DNA of 21,865 nucleotides from assembly GCA_900771325.1 (NCBI GenBank), contig CAAGNN010000185.1, positions 1 through 21,865 on the forward strand, written 5' to 3'. Position 1 is the stretch's first letter, and every line of letters starts with the position of its first letter. Below are positions 1 through 7,597 of this stretch, piece after piece. The stretch comes from Kiritimatiellia bacterium. GTDB lineage: Bacteria > Verrucomicrobiota > Kiritimatiellia > RFP12 > DVOR01. The position numbers and the translations under genes were made by a program. Under the pieces are notes generated by a model, which was given only the letters and a program-made list of their open reading frames with translations, had not been told where the DNA came from and searched no databases.

Positions 1-97
1 CTGCGCGCGAGCGCAGCGGAGCACGGCGGTCAGCGGTTAGCGGTTAGCGCGCGTTCCGCGACGGCGGGGCTGGGGGAGGAACTGTGCGAGGGCCAAT

Positions 98-185
98 CCG
101 CCCCGGGTTGACCTCGGACCCGCCCCGGGTTGACCCCCGACCCGCCCCGGGTTGACCCCCAATCCGCCCCGGGTTGACCTCGGAC
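98..185. repeat. 22-bp tandem repeat, four copies
   Basis: The core CCGCCCCGGGTTGACC starts at 98, 120, 142 and 164, an exact 22-bp period, with a 6-base linker that varies between copies. Each unit contains the palindrome CCCGGG. Just after the last unit the sequence inverts (CCCGGGGCGGG at 185-195). The same core in both orientations forms the array at 13311-13589. Function unknown. Confidence 0.9.
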
Positions 186-202
186 CCGGGGCGGGTTCGA
201 TA

Positions 203-294
203 ATTAAGCCCCGGGGGATAATTCCATTAAGCCCCGGGGGATAATTCTATTAAGCCCCGGGGGATAATTCCATTAAGCCCCGGGGTTAATGGTT
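203..294. repeat. 23-bp tandem dyad repeat, four copies
   Basis: Units begin at 203, 226, 249 and 272. Each reads ATTA-A-GCCCCGGGGG-ATAAT and is almost its own reverse complement: ATTA and TAAT ends around a CCCCGGGG centre. The linker is TCC or TCT, and the last unit decays into GGGGTTAAT. AT-rich ends around a GC palindrome, tandemly spaced at about two helical turns, resemble a multi-site protein-binding array, but no binding protein is known. Confidence 0.9.
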
Positions 295-313
295 TCGCCC
301 GCCCGGTTCGATG

Positions 314-357
314 ATTAACCCTCAGGGATAATTCAATTAACCCTAAGGGATAATAAT
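314..357. repeat. Two further ATTA...TAAT dyads at 22-bp period
   Basis: Units at 314 and 336 read ATTAACCCTCAGGGATAAT and ATTAACCCTAAGGGATAAT. They keep the ATTA/TAAT ends and the dyad of the array at 203-294 but replace the CCCCGGGG centre by CCCTNAGGG. Different centres with the same ends suggest that the ends and the symmetry are the conserved part. Confidence 0.85.
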
Positions 358-395
358 TTCTCCCGCCTCGGGTTGAAAAGCGGCCCGCCCCGGGT

Positions 396-427
396 GGGCC
401 GCGGGGACGCGGCCCGTCAGGACGGGC
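396..427 (+). repeat. GGGGAC-loop hairpin with TCAGGACGGGC tail, copy 1
   Basis: GGGCCGC and GCGGCCC pair around a GGGGAC loop and are followed by GTCAGGACGGGC. The copies at 13700-13732 and 10229-10263 share the loop and the tail. This copy has no adjacent T-run on either strand, so it is not an obvious terminator. Confidence 0.75.
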
Positions 428-546
428 GGCGCAGCGCGTGCCGCGACGGAGCGGCTGAGGGGCTGGGGTGCCGAGGCCGGCGGCAAACAGAACGAAGGAC
501 TGGCGGCTCACAGGTGACCACCCTCGGGCCCCAGGCCAGCCCCCGT

Positions 547-668
547 GCGCGGGTGGCCTGCGGAGCAGGCCACTGCAAAACCTTTAGCTGCGCCCCTTCC
601 CCCTGCGTGCCTTTCTTTGTGTTTCTTTGCGTGTCTTTGTGCTTCTTTGTGGTTAAATCCTGCGTGCC
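547..668. repeat. Left arm of inverted repeat bracketing the RM gene
   Basis: Two parts are present. Bases 547-577 contain a perfect hairpin (GTGGCCTGC, GGA loop, GCAGGCCAC at 553-573). Bases 601-668 are a CTTTGTG-rich element. The reverse complement of 3333-3400 matches 601-668 over 68 bases with one mismatch. The reverse complement of 3554-3585 matches the hairpin part with one inserted base. The order of parts is the same on both sides, so the arms mirror each other around the gene at 708-3311. CACAAAG-type intergenic repeats occur in many environmental genomes; their function is unknown to me. Confidence 0.9.
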
Positions 669-690
669 TCCGTGTGCCCCTGCGCGCCTT

Positions 691-700
691 GTGCTATACT
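691..700 (+). promoter_or_regulatory. Extended -10 promoter, leaderless geometry
   Basis: GTGC followed by TATACT (695-700) is an extended -10 box. Only seven bases separate it from the ATG at 708, so transcription should start at or next to the initiation codon. No convincing -35 box is seen. The same TGCTA signature precedes four other transcription units in the window. Confidence 0.6.
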
Positions 701-707
701 CCCGGCT

Positions 708-3311
708 ATGGAACACTGGGATACGATACTGGCGCGGTTGGGGCAGTTTGCCAAGGAGCACCGCGAGGATAGCGACGAGAAGCAGCAGGCGGGGACCTTC
801 CTCGACGGCTTTGCCGCGTGCTTTGGGCTGAAGGTGGAGCACGAGGTGCCATTGAAGGACCCCGAGTCGGCCTCGACGAAGTTCATCGACGGTCTTTTCC
901 CGGGCAAGCTCCTGATTGAGATGAAGAGCCGGGGGCGGAACCTCACCGATGCCTACCTCCAGGCGCAGGCCTACTGCAAGCTCTTGGGCGAAGCCGCCCC
1001 GCGCTATCTCCTCTGCTGCGACTTCGACTCCTGGCACTTCCACGACCGCCACTCCGGCAAGACCAAGAAGTTCCTTTTGCGCGAGCTCCCCAAGCGCGCC
1101 CACCTCTTCCGCTTTTTGCTCGACGAAGCCCTCGACCCCGACTGGGGCGAGCAGCAGGACGTCACCACCCGCGCCGCCGAGAAGATGGCCCGCCTCTGCG
1201 ACGCCCTCGAAGCCACCGGCTACGCCCCCGAGGATCTCCCCCTCCTCCTCACCCGCCTGCTCTTCTGCGTCTTTGCCGAAGATACCGGCATCTTCCCGCC
1301 CCAGGCCTTCAGCGGCTACGTCCAGCGCACCCTCCTCGACAAGCTCGGCGAGGCCCTCACCCACCTCTTCACCCTCCTCGATGCCGACGACCCCCGCCGC
1401 GACCGCTTCCCCTGGCTCAACGCGCGCGACCGCGAGCGCTTCCGCTACATCAATGGCGGCCTCTTCCACGCCACCATCCAGCCGCCCGACTTCACCCCCG
1501 CCGCCCGCGACTGCCTCCTCGAGCTCGGCAACCACGATTGGCGCAGCGTCTCCCCGGCCATCTTCGGCTCCCTCTTCCAGGGCGTCACCGACCCTAAACG
1601 CCGCCACGACTTCGGCGCCCACTACACCAGCGAGACCAATATCCTCGCCCTCATCCGCCCCCTCTTCCTCGACGCCCTGCGCGCCGACCTCGCCGCCGCC
1701 GTCACCCCCGCCCAGCTCGACGCCCTCCACGCGCGCCTCGCCTCCCTCACCTTCCTCGACCCCGCCTGCGGCTGCGGCAACTTCCTCATCGTCGCCTACC
1801 GCGAACTCCGCCGCCTGGAGCTCGACCTCCTGCGCAAGCGCCACCCCAACCCCGCCTTCGCCCCGCCCCTCGCCGAGCTCCTCAAGGTCCGCGTCACCCA
1901 GTTCTACGGCCTGGAGATCGAGCCCTTCCCGGCCCAAATCGCCCAGACCGGCCTCTGGCTCACCGACCACCTCGCCAACCTCGACGCCTCCGCCGCCTTC
2001 CACCAACCCTACGACCGCCTCCCCCTCCGCGACTCCCCCCACATCCTCTGCGCCAACGCCCTCTCCACCCCCTGGCCCACCACCGACTTCATTATGGGCA
2101 ACCCGCCCTTCCTCGGCTTCACCTACCAGTCGCCCGAGCAGAAGGCCGAGATGCGCGCCGTCTTCCCCAAGGATAAGGCTCTGGACTACGTCTGCGCCTG
2201 GTACAAGCTCGCCGCCGAGAAGATGGTGGCCCATCCCGCTACCCGCGCGGCCTTCGTCTCCACCAACTCCATTACCCAAGGCGAACAGCCCGCCCTTCTC
2301 TGGAAGAACATCCCGCCCGAAATCAAGATCAACTTCGGCGTGCCCACCTTCAAGTGGAGCAACGAGGCCAAGGGCAAAGCCGCCGTTCATTGCGTCATCA
2401 TCGGCTTTTCCGCTATCGGCGAGAACCGCCTCACCCCCTATCTCACCCCCGGTGACCGCTCCACCGTGGTCGAGTCGCGCAACAAACCGCTCTGCGATAA
2501 CACGCCGCCAATGGTCTATGGCAGCAAGTTCACCGACGATGGGAACCTCACTATAGAGGACATTGCCCTTGCCGACTTTCTCGCCAAAGAGCCGAAGGCG
2601 GAGCCCTATGTTCGTCGCCTTATCGGGGCTCGGGAGCTTATCCACAACGAGAAGCGTTGGTGCCTGTGGCTGAAGCATTGCCCTCCCGCCGACCTCAAGC
2701 AAATGCCCGAGGTGTTGAAGCGTGTGGAGGCCGTGCGCGCTTTCCGCCTGGCGAGTAAGAAGGCTGCCACGCGCGCCAAGGCCGAGTTCCCAACCCTCTT
2801 CGATGAAGACCGTCACCAGGACGAGGGCACTTCTATTGTTGTTCCGCGTGTCTCCTCCGAAACGCGCGCGTATGTGCCAATCTTCTTTATGGACGGAAGT
2901 ATCGTTGCCTCTGACGCGGTCTTCCTCATCCCGAATGCGACGCTCTATCACTTCGGGGTGCTGACGAGCTCGGTGCATAATGCGTGGATGCGGGCGGTCT
3001 GCGGGCGGCTGGAAATGCGCTACCGCTACTCGAAGGACATCGTCTACAACAACTTCCCGTGGCCGGAGGCGGACGAGGCCCTCCGCGCGGCGGTGGAAGA
3101 AAAGGCCCAGGCCATCTTGGACGCGCGCGCGGCCTTCCCCGGTGCCTCCCTCGCCGACCTTTACGACCCCCTCGCTATGCCCCCCGCCCTCCGCAAAGCC
3201 CACACCGCCCTCGACCGCCTCCTCCTCAAAGCCTACGGTCTCGCCCCCGCCACCCCCGAACCGGACATCGTCAAGGCCTTGCTCGCCCGCTATGCCGCAT
3301 TGGCACACTAG
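708..3311 (+). CDS. MmeI-like single-chain restriction endonuclease/DNA methyltransferase
   Basis: The 867-residue protein combines cutting, adenine methylation and target recognition in one chain (type IIG/IIL); MmeI itself is about 919 residues. A PD-(D/E)XK nuclease motif D61-X9-E71-M-K73 has exactly the MmeI D-X9-ExK spacing and looks intact. A helical spacer follows, then the methyltransferase with motif X-like GAHYTSET near 303, SAM-binding DPACGCGNF at 351-359 and catalytic NPPF at 465-468 (an N6-adenine type). The target recognition domain should lie at about 590-770, with a small C-terminal domain after it. By family knowledge it methylates one strand and cuts about 20 bases away; the target cannot be read from sequence. 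I chose the ATG at 708 because it sits 7 bases after a -10 box; a GTG at 672 would add 12 unlikely residues. It is the only plus-strand gene and lies between inverted repeats, which suggests transfer. Confidence 0.9.
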   Translation: MEHWDTILARLGQFAKEHREDSDEKQQAGTFLDGFAACFGLKVEHEVPLKDPESASTKFIDGLFPGKLLIEMKSRGRNLTDAYLQAQAYCKLLGEAAPRYLLCCDFDSWHFHDRHSGKTKKFLLRELPKRAHLFRFLLDEALDPDWGEQQDVTTRAAEKMARLCDALEATGYAPEDLPLLLTRLLFCVFAEDTGIFPPQAFSGYVQRTLLDKLGEALTHLFTLLDADDPRRDRFPWLNARDRERFRYINGGLFHATIQPPDFTPAARDCLLELGNHDWRSVSPAIFGSLFQGVTDPKRRHDFGAHYTSETNILALIRPLFLDALRADLAAAVTPAQLDALHARLASLTFLDPACGCGNFLIVAYRELRRLELDLLRKRHPNPAFAPPLAELLKVRVTQFYGLEIEPFPAQIAQTGLWLTDHLANLDASAAFHQPYDRLPLRDSPHILCANALSTPWPTTDFIMGNPPFLGFTYQSPEQKAEMRAVFPKDKALDYVCAWYKLAAEKMVAHPATRAAFVSTNSITQGEQPALLWKNIPPEIKINFGVPTFKWSNEAKGKAAVHCVIIGFSAIGENRLTPYLTPGDRSTVVESRNKPLCDNTPPMVYGSKFTDDGNLTIEDIALADFLAKEPKAEPYVRRLIGARELIHNEKRWCLWLKHCPPADLKQMPEVLKRVEAVRAFRLASKKAATRAKAEFPTLFDEDRHQDEGTSIVVPRVSSETRAYVPIFFMDGSIVASDAVFLIPNATLYHFGVLTSSVHNAWMRAVCGRLEMRYRYSKDIVYNNFPWPEADEALRAAVEEKAQAILDARAAFPGASLADLYDPLAMPPALRKAHTALDRLLLKAYGLAPATPEPDIVKALLARYAALAH

Positions 3312-3332
3312 GCTGCGCAGAAGGCACGCAAA

Positions 3333-3511
3333 GGCACGCGGGATTTAACCACAAAGAAGCACAAAGACACGCAAAGAAACACAAAGAAAGGCACGCAGGG
3401 AAAGGGGAAAAGGCACGCAGGGGCACGCAGGAGGGAACCACAAAGAAGCACAAAGACACGCAAAGAAACACAAAGAAAGGCACGCAGGGAAAGGGGAAAA
3501 GGCACGCAGGG
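3333..3511. repeat. Right arm of inverted repeat, CACAAAG element duplicated
   Basis: Bases 3333-3400 mirror 601-668 with one mismatch. The element is then repeated directly: the stretch beginning AACCACAAAGAAGC at 3347 recurs at 3436, an 89-bp offset, with about 75 near-identical bases ending near 3421 and 3511. The right side therefore carries two copies and the left side one. A degenerate piece also lies at 13148-13169. Open frames through these repeats are not believable genes. Confidence 0.9.
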
Positions 3512-3553
3512 AAGGGGCTGCGCAGGGGAAGGGTTGCGCAGGGTAAGCGTGGT

Positions 3554-3585
3554 GCAGTGGCCTGCTCCGCCAGGCCACCCGCGCG
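3554..3585. repeat. Hairpin part of the right arm, next to the O-methyltransferase stop
   Basis: GTGGCCTG (3557-3564) pairs with CAGGCCAC (3571-3578). This matches the hairpin at 553-573 in inverse orientation. It begins within 10 bases of the TAA at 3587-3589 of the minus-strand gene, so it could also stop or stabilise that transcript. No T-run follows, so it is not a textbook intrinsic terminator. Confidence 0.7.
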
Positions 3586-3586
3586 G

Positions 3587-4579
3587 TTAGCGCTGGGCGC
3601 TGGCGAGCCAGTGGGGCATCGGGGGCGGAATGGGGGCGCAGGAGAAGTGGGAGAGGCCGGCCTGGCGCATCCAGCCCTCGAGCTCCTGGGCGGAGAAGAC
3701 CCAGCCGTGGTCGGTGGTCAGGGCCATATTGAGGGCGAAGAGGGCGGAGAAGGGCGGCGTGGTGTGGTCGGGGCCGGTCATCATATCCAGGACGTAGAGG
3801 CGACCGCCGGGACGGAGGGCGGCGGCGGCGCGGCGGAGGATATCGAGGATCTGCTCGGGGGACTCCTGGTGGAGGCAGCCGAAGAGGGTGACCGCGTCGT
3901 AGGCGGCCTGGGGGTAAGTGTCGCGGTGGTAGTCGCCGGCGTGGCAGGTGATGCGCCCGGCGCAGGGGGCGGTGATTTCGCGGGCGACCTCGGCGATGGC
4001 GGGCAGGTCGTAGGTGTCGACGGTGCAGGTGGGGTCGGCCTGGGCCATCAGGAGGGCGTAGGTGCCCGGACCGCCGGCGAGGTCGAGAATGCGCGCACCG
4101 GGGGGCAGACCGAGGGCGGGGACGACAGCGCGGCCGATGCCCAGGGCCCGGCCGTGCATCGAGAGGGCGAAGGTGCGGGTGCGCTCGCGGTCGGAGCCCA
4201 AGTGGAGGGCAGGGGCCTCGACGGGGCGGCCGGTGCGGGCGAGGTCGGCCAGGCGGCCCCAGGCGGGGTAGACATCGCGGTTGTAGGCGATGGCGCGGGT
4301 GAGGTCGTGCGGGGCGCCGCGGACGAGGGCGGCGGCGGAGGCCTCGGTCAGCGCAAAGCGGTCGGCGGACTTGGTGAGGAGGCCGACGGCGACGGCGGCG
4401 TTGAGCAGGAGCTCGAGGCCGCGCGGATCGGCGCCCAGTTCGGCGGCGAGGGCGGGGGCGGTGGGGTCGGCCGCGCGGGCGAGGGCGGTAAAGAGGTCGA
4501 GCTCAAGGGCGGCGAAGAGGACGGCCGATCCGTAGTAGGCGCTGGCCAGGGAGACAATCTCGGGGAGTTGGAGGGGCAT
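3587..4579 (-). CDS. SAM-dependent O-methyltransferase, PF00891-like
   Basis: The 330-residue protein has the layout of small-molecule O-methyltransferases of the hydroxyindole/plant type. An N-terminal helical, winged-helix dimerisation region (about 1-95) includes the typical ALELDLF..L...P...LA stretch. A Rossmann domain follows, with motif I DLAGGPGT at 166-173, an acidic ribose-binding residue at D191 (TYDLP) and the family-typical LHQESPEQILDIL segment, where H237 sits at the usual position of the catalytic histidine. LRPGGRLYVLD near 255-265 is the next motif. The ATG at 4579 lies 9 bases after the stop of the glycosyltransferase gene, and a TAAGG that includes that stop is the likely ribosome site, so the two genes are probably co-translated. 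A glycan or polyketide-like acceptor is possible; the substrate cannot be told. Confidence 0.8.
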   Translation of the reverse strand: MPLQLPEIVSLASAYYGSAVLFAALELDLFTALARAADPTAPALAAELGADPRGLELLLNAAVAVGLLTKSADRFALTEASAAALVRGAPHDLTRAIAYNRDVYPAWGRLADLARTGRPVEAPALHLGSDRERTRTFALSMHGRALGIGRAVVPALGLPPGARILDLAGGPGTYALLMAQADPTCTVDTYDLPAIAEVAREITAPCAGRITCHAGDYHRDTYPQAAYDAVTLFGCLHQESPEQILDILRRAAAALRPGGRLYVLDMMTGPDHTTPPFSALFALNMALTTDHGWVFSAQELEGWMRQAGLSHFSCAPIPPPMPHWLASAQR

Positions 4580-4588
4580 CGGGGGACC

Positions 4589-7500
4589 TTATCGGTGGGA
4601 GGGCTTGGGGGAGAGGGCGCGGGCAAGGCGCGAGCCGAGGGCGTGGCGCAGGCACCAGAGGGCGCGATACCAGGCCCAGTCGGCGCGGCGGGGACGCGCG
4701 GCGGGCAGGATGGAGGTGGGGATGGGGCGATGGGAGAAGGGGAAGGGACGCAGCCAGCGGACGTCGAGGCCCTGGGCGCGGAAGGAGTCCCAGTCGTCGG
4801 CGAGGACGCGGACGGGGGTGTTGGCGCGCTGGAGGAGGCGGGCGGCGGGGCGGTTGAGGAGGTAGGCGGCGGTGCTCCAGGCGTGGGGGGCGACGGGGCG
4901 GAGGGTGAGCGCGTCGGGCTCGGGGGTGGCGGCGGTGAGGGAGCAGCCGTGGAGGAGCCAGAGGGTGGGACGGTCAACGGGGAGGTGGGCGCGGGCGTAG
5001 GCGAGGGCGGCATCCAGGCGCGGGCGGTCGAGGAGGACGTCGTCTTCCAGGATGAGGGCGCAGGAGGCGGAGCTGCCGAGGAAGCGGGCGTAGGCGCGTT
5101 GGTGACTCAGGGCGCAGCCGACCTCGGCGGGGATGATGCGCCGGGCGTTGGCGAGCCAGAAGCGGAAGCGGGCCACACGCGCACCGGGGGGAGTGCCGTC
5201 GACCGCGCGCAGCCGCTCCCAGGGGAGGCCGCGCAACTGCGCACGCATCGCGGCCAGACGGTCGGGGGCGCGGTCGAGGTTGATGAGCAGGCAGAGGGGG
5301 TCGGTGGCGCGGGCGGGGGCTTGGGCGAGGGGGAAGGGCGGCGCAACGACCTGCTGGTGGTTGCATCGGAGGGCGTGGCGGAGGCGCCGCCAGTGCTCGA
5401 GGGCATAGTTGAAGCGGCGCAGCGGGCGCGGGTTGCCCGTGCGCAGGAGGGTGTGGAGGAAGGGAAGGAACTTGCGCTCAAGGGCCTCCTCGCGCCAGAG
5501 GCCGGAGCGGGTGAGCTCGGCGAAGGCGCGCCAGAGTTCGGCGACGCGGTCGGGGGGCTCGGGGGCGTGGCAGCGGAGATACTCGGTGAGCGAGCCCCAG
5601 CAGAAGCTGGTCATCACCTGGGCTCCGAGGTCGGTGCGGCCGGTGCGCTCCCAGAGGGCGGTGGCCTCGCGGAAGGAGCGGAGGATTTCGGCAGTATGGC
5701 GGGGGCGGCGGAGGGCCGAGCCGGGCGTGAGGCGGTAGTCGTAGCCGGCGAGGTTGTCCCAGGCCAAGGCGCGCAGGCGGGGGATGAGGGCGCTGTAGAA
5801 AAGGGCGTCCTCCTTGTAGGCGTAGCCGGGGACGAAGCGGAGGGAACCCAAGGTGGCGCGGCGAACTTGGTAGAGGAAGACCCAGCCGCTCTGCGCGCAG
5901 AGCGTCCAGGCGGTGGCCGGCAGGGCCTCGCCCGAGGCGCAACCGCTGGCGGGGAACTCGGGCGGATAGTTCTCGTGGCGCAGGGAGGTCATCCGCAGGC
6001 GGAGGAGGTCGGCCTGGGGGAAGCGCGCGCGCAGGTCGGCGAAGGCGGCGAGCCAGCCGGGGCGGAGGGTGTCGTCGGCATCGAGGAAGCCGATCCAGGG
6101 GGCGGTGGCGCGGTCGAGGGCCCGGTTGCGCGCCCGGGAGACGCCGCCATTGCGCGTGTGGAGGATGCGGAAGCGGGCGTCGGCGCGGGCGGCCTCGTCG
6201 AGGAGGCGGCCGCTCGCGTCGGGCGAGCCGTCGTCGACGGCCAGGCAGGTCCAGGCGGTGAAGGTTTGGGCGCGGAGGGAGGCGAGGAGGGCGGGGAGCC
6301 AGCGCGCGGCGCGGTAGGCCGGGAGGATGAGGTCGCACGGGTCGGGCGCGGGGGGCGGCAGGGCGAGGTGGGGCAGCCAGGCGGCGAGGGCCGCGTCGAG
6401 CGTTGGGGGGGCGGGGGGCGACCAGGGCGCGCGGAGGAATTGGCGGATGCGCGCGGCGAGGGCGGCGGGGTCGCGCGGCGGGACGAGCGCGGGGTGGCCG
6501 GGGGGGACCCAGTCGTCCGTGCCTTGGCCGGCGCAGGCGATGAAGGGGATGCCGCAGGCGGCGGCCTCGGCGTAGACGCAGCCGAAGCCCTCGAAGATGG
6601 AGGGGAGGACGAAGAGGTCGAGGGCGCGGAAGAAGTCGGGCAGCGCGCTGTGGTCGCGCTCGGGCTCGAAGGTGACGTGGCCGCGCAGGGCCGGGGTGCG
6701 GCGGATGAAGCGCTCGCAGGTGCGGCGCGTCGGGCCCGTGCCGATGCAGCGCAAGCGCCAGTCGGCGGGGAGGTCGGCGGCGGCGAGGGCGAGGGCGCGC
6801 AGGAGCGTCAGGTGGCCCTTGAGGGGAACGAAGTTGGCCACGCAGCCGAGGGTGAAGGGGTGCGGCGCGGCGGGGGCGGGGTGGAAGCGCGTGGGGTCGA
6901 CCCCGTTGGGCAGAATGGAGGCCGCGCGCAGGGTCAGGGGCTTTAGGCCGCGGAGGCAGCGCATTGAGCGGCGGTAGTCGGCCCAGGCGGACCACTGGCC
7001 GTCGGGGATTGCGCGGAAGGCGCGCTCGGCGGCGCGGGAGATGAAGACGTGCTCATCGATCTGCGCGTGGAGCGGGGCGAAGGCGCGGTAGAGGAGGCGC
7101 TGGTGGAGGGCAAAGTGGCGGAGGAGGCCCTGGGCGAGGCCCGAGTCGTCGAGGCTGTGGTGGTGGAGGAGGGTGCGGATGCGCGGGTTGAGGGCCTTGA
7201 GGGCAAGGGGATACTCGGCCATTGGCGCGCCGTGGGCGTGGCAGATGGCCACCTCCTCCGGGGCGATGGCGAGGTCCGAGAGGCGCTGAAGGAAGGCCGC
7301 GCGGTTGCATCGGGCAAAGCGGAAGGGCAGGATGAAGCCGCGCAGGGCCCGGCGCGGAAAGCGGTGGACGGTGAGCTCGCCTTGGAGCGGGGCCGGGAGA
7401 GGCAGGGTGTAATCCGCGCCCGAACCGGGGACGAAGACCGAGACGCGGTAGCGGCCAGTGCGCAGGAGCGCGCAAGCGAAGTCGAAGACAAAGCTGCCGC

Positions 7501-7597
7501 GCCAGGACTCCGGGGAGGGGAAGTGCTGGGTGACGATGAGATAGCGCGGGGCGCTACCAATCAATGGGCTGCTGGCCGTGGGCGAGGAGGTAGGCAT
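4589..7597 (-). CDS. Three-domain glycosyltransferase fusion (GT4-GT2-GT25)
   Basis: The 1002-residue chain strings together three complete glycosyltransferases. Residues 18-415 are GT-B, GT4-like: IPNGVDP-type motif (LPNGVDPTRF, 229-238) and the E-X7-E pair E336/E344 in SIFEGFGCVYAEAAACG. Residues 421-700 are GT2-like: LPAY at 425, DDGS at 455-458, GVSRARNRAL near 485, DADD at 506-509 and a KED motif at 595-597. Residues 768-960 are GT25-like (LPS beta-galactosyltransferase family): INLDRAPDR, EVGCALSH at 825-832 and EDD at 851-853. Probable role: successive sugar transfer in surface glycan or LOS assembly at the inner face of the membrane; no membrane helix is evident. The ATG at 7597 overlaps ung by 44 bases and lacks a good ribosome site; a TTG at 7564 is an alternative. 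The O-methyltransferase follows 9 bases downstream. Confidence 0.85.
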   Translation of the reverse strand: MPTSSPTASSPLIGSAPRYLIVTQHFPSPESWRGSFVFDFACALLRTGRYRVSVFVPGSGADYTLPLPAPLQGELTVHRFPRRALRGFILPFRFARCNRAAFLQRLSDLAIAPEEVAICHAHGAPMAEYPLALKALNPRIRTLLHHHSLDDSGLAQGLLRHFALHQRLLYRAFAPLHAQIDEHVFISRAAERAFRAIPDGQWSAWADYRRSMRCLRGLKPLTLRAASILPNGVDPTRFHPAPAAPHPFTLGCVANFVPLKGHLTLLRALALAAADLPADWRLRCIGTGPTRRTCERFIRRTPALRGHVTFEPERDHSALPDFFRALDLFVLPSIFEGFGCVYAEAAACGIPFIACAGQGTDDWVPPGHPALVPPRDPAALAARIRQFLRAPWSPPAPPTLDAALAAWLPHLALPPPAPDPCDLILPAYRAARWLPALLASLRAQTFTAWTCLAVDDGSPDASGRLLDEAARADARFRILHTRNGGVSRARNRALDRATAPWIGFLDADDTLRPGWLAAFADLRARFPQADLLRLRMTSLRHENYPPEFPASGCASGEALPATAWTLCAQSGWVFLYQVRRATLGSLRFVPGYAYKEDALFYSALIPRLRALAWDNLAGYDYRLTPGSALRRPRHTAEILRSFREATALWERTGRTDLGAQVMTSFCWGSLTEYLRCHAPEPPDRVAELWRAFAELTRSGLWREEALERKFLPFLHTLLRTGNPRPLRRFNYALEHWRRLRHALRCNHQQVVAPPFPLAQAPARATDPLCLLINLDRAPDRLAAMRAQLRGLPWERLRAVDGTPPGARVARFRFWLANARRIIPAEVGCALSHQRAYARFLGSSASCALILEDDVLLDRPRLDAALAYARAHLPVDRPTLWLLHGCSLTAATPEPDALTLRPVAPHAWSTAAYLLNRPAARLLQRANTPVRVLADDWDSFRAQGLDVRWLRPFPFSHRPIPTSILPAARPRRADWAWYRALWCLRHALGSRLARALSPKPSHR

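Larger units (their letters stand above)
1..690. other. Repeat-rich non-coding region
   Basis: I see no believable gene here. Open frames exist only because the sequence is G+C-rich; they run through tandem repeats whose periods (22 and 23 bp) are not multiples of three. The region holds three tandem arrays (98-185, 203-294, 314-357), a GGGGAC-loop hairpin (396-427) and the left arm of the inverted repeat that brackets the restriction-modification gene (547-668). Bases 1-97 hold a doubled GCGGTTAGC near 33-50 but nothing else I can name. Confidence 0.7.

Noticed and set aside
553..573. An intrinsic terminator at the left hairpin
   Set aside because: The stem is perfect but neither strand has a T-run after it, and its counterpart at 3557-3578 shows it belongs to the inverted repeat.
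417..3308. A 963-codon open frame on the minus strand opposite the restriction-modification gene
   Set aside because: Low-complexity Gly/Glu/Val composition and continuation into the left inverted-repeat arm show it to be a shadow of the plus-strand gene.
2984..6946. A nearly 4-kb open plus-strand frame, antisense to the glycosyltransferase and O-methyltransferase genes
   Set aside because: It runs through the CACAAAG repeats and opposite real genes, and encodes Gly/Glu/Ala/Val-rich sequence with no domain. It is an effect of high G+C codon use on the other strand.
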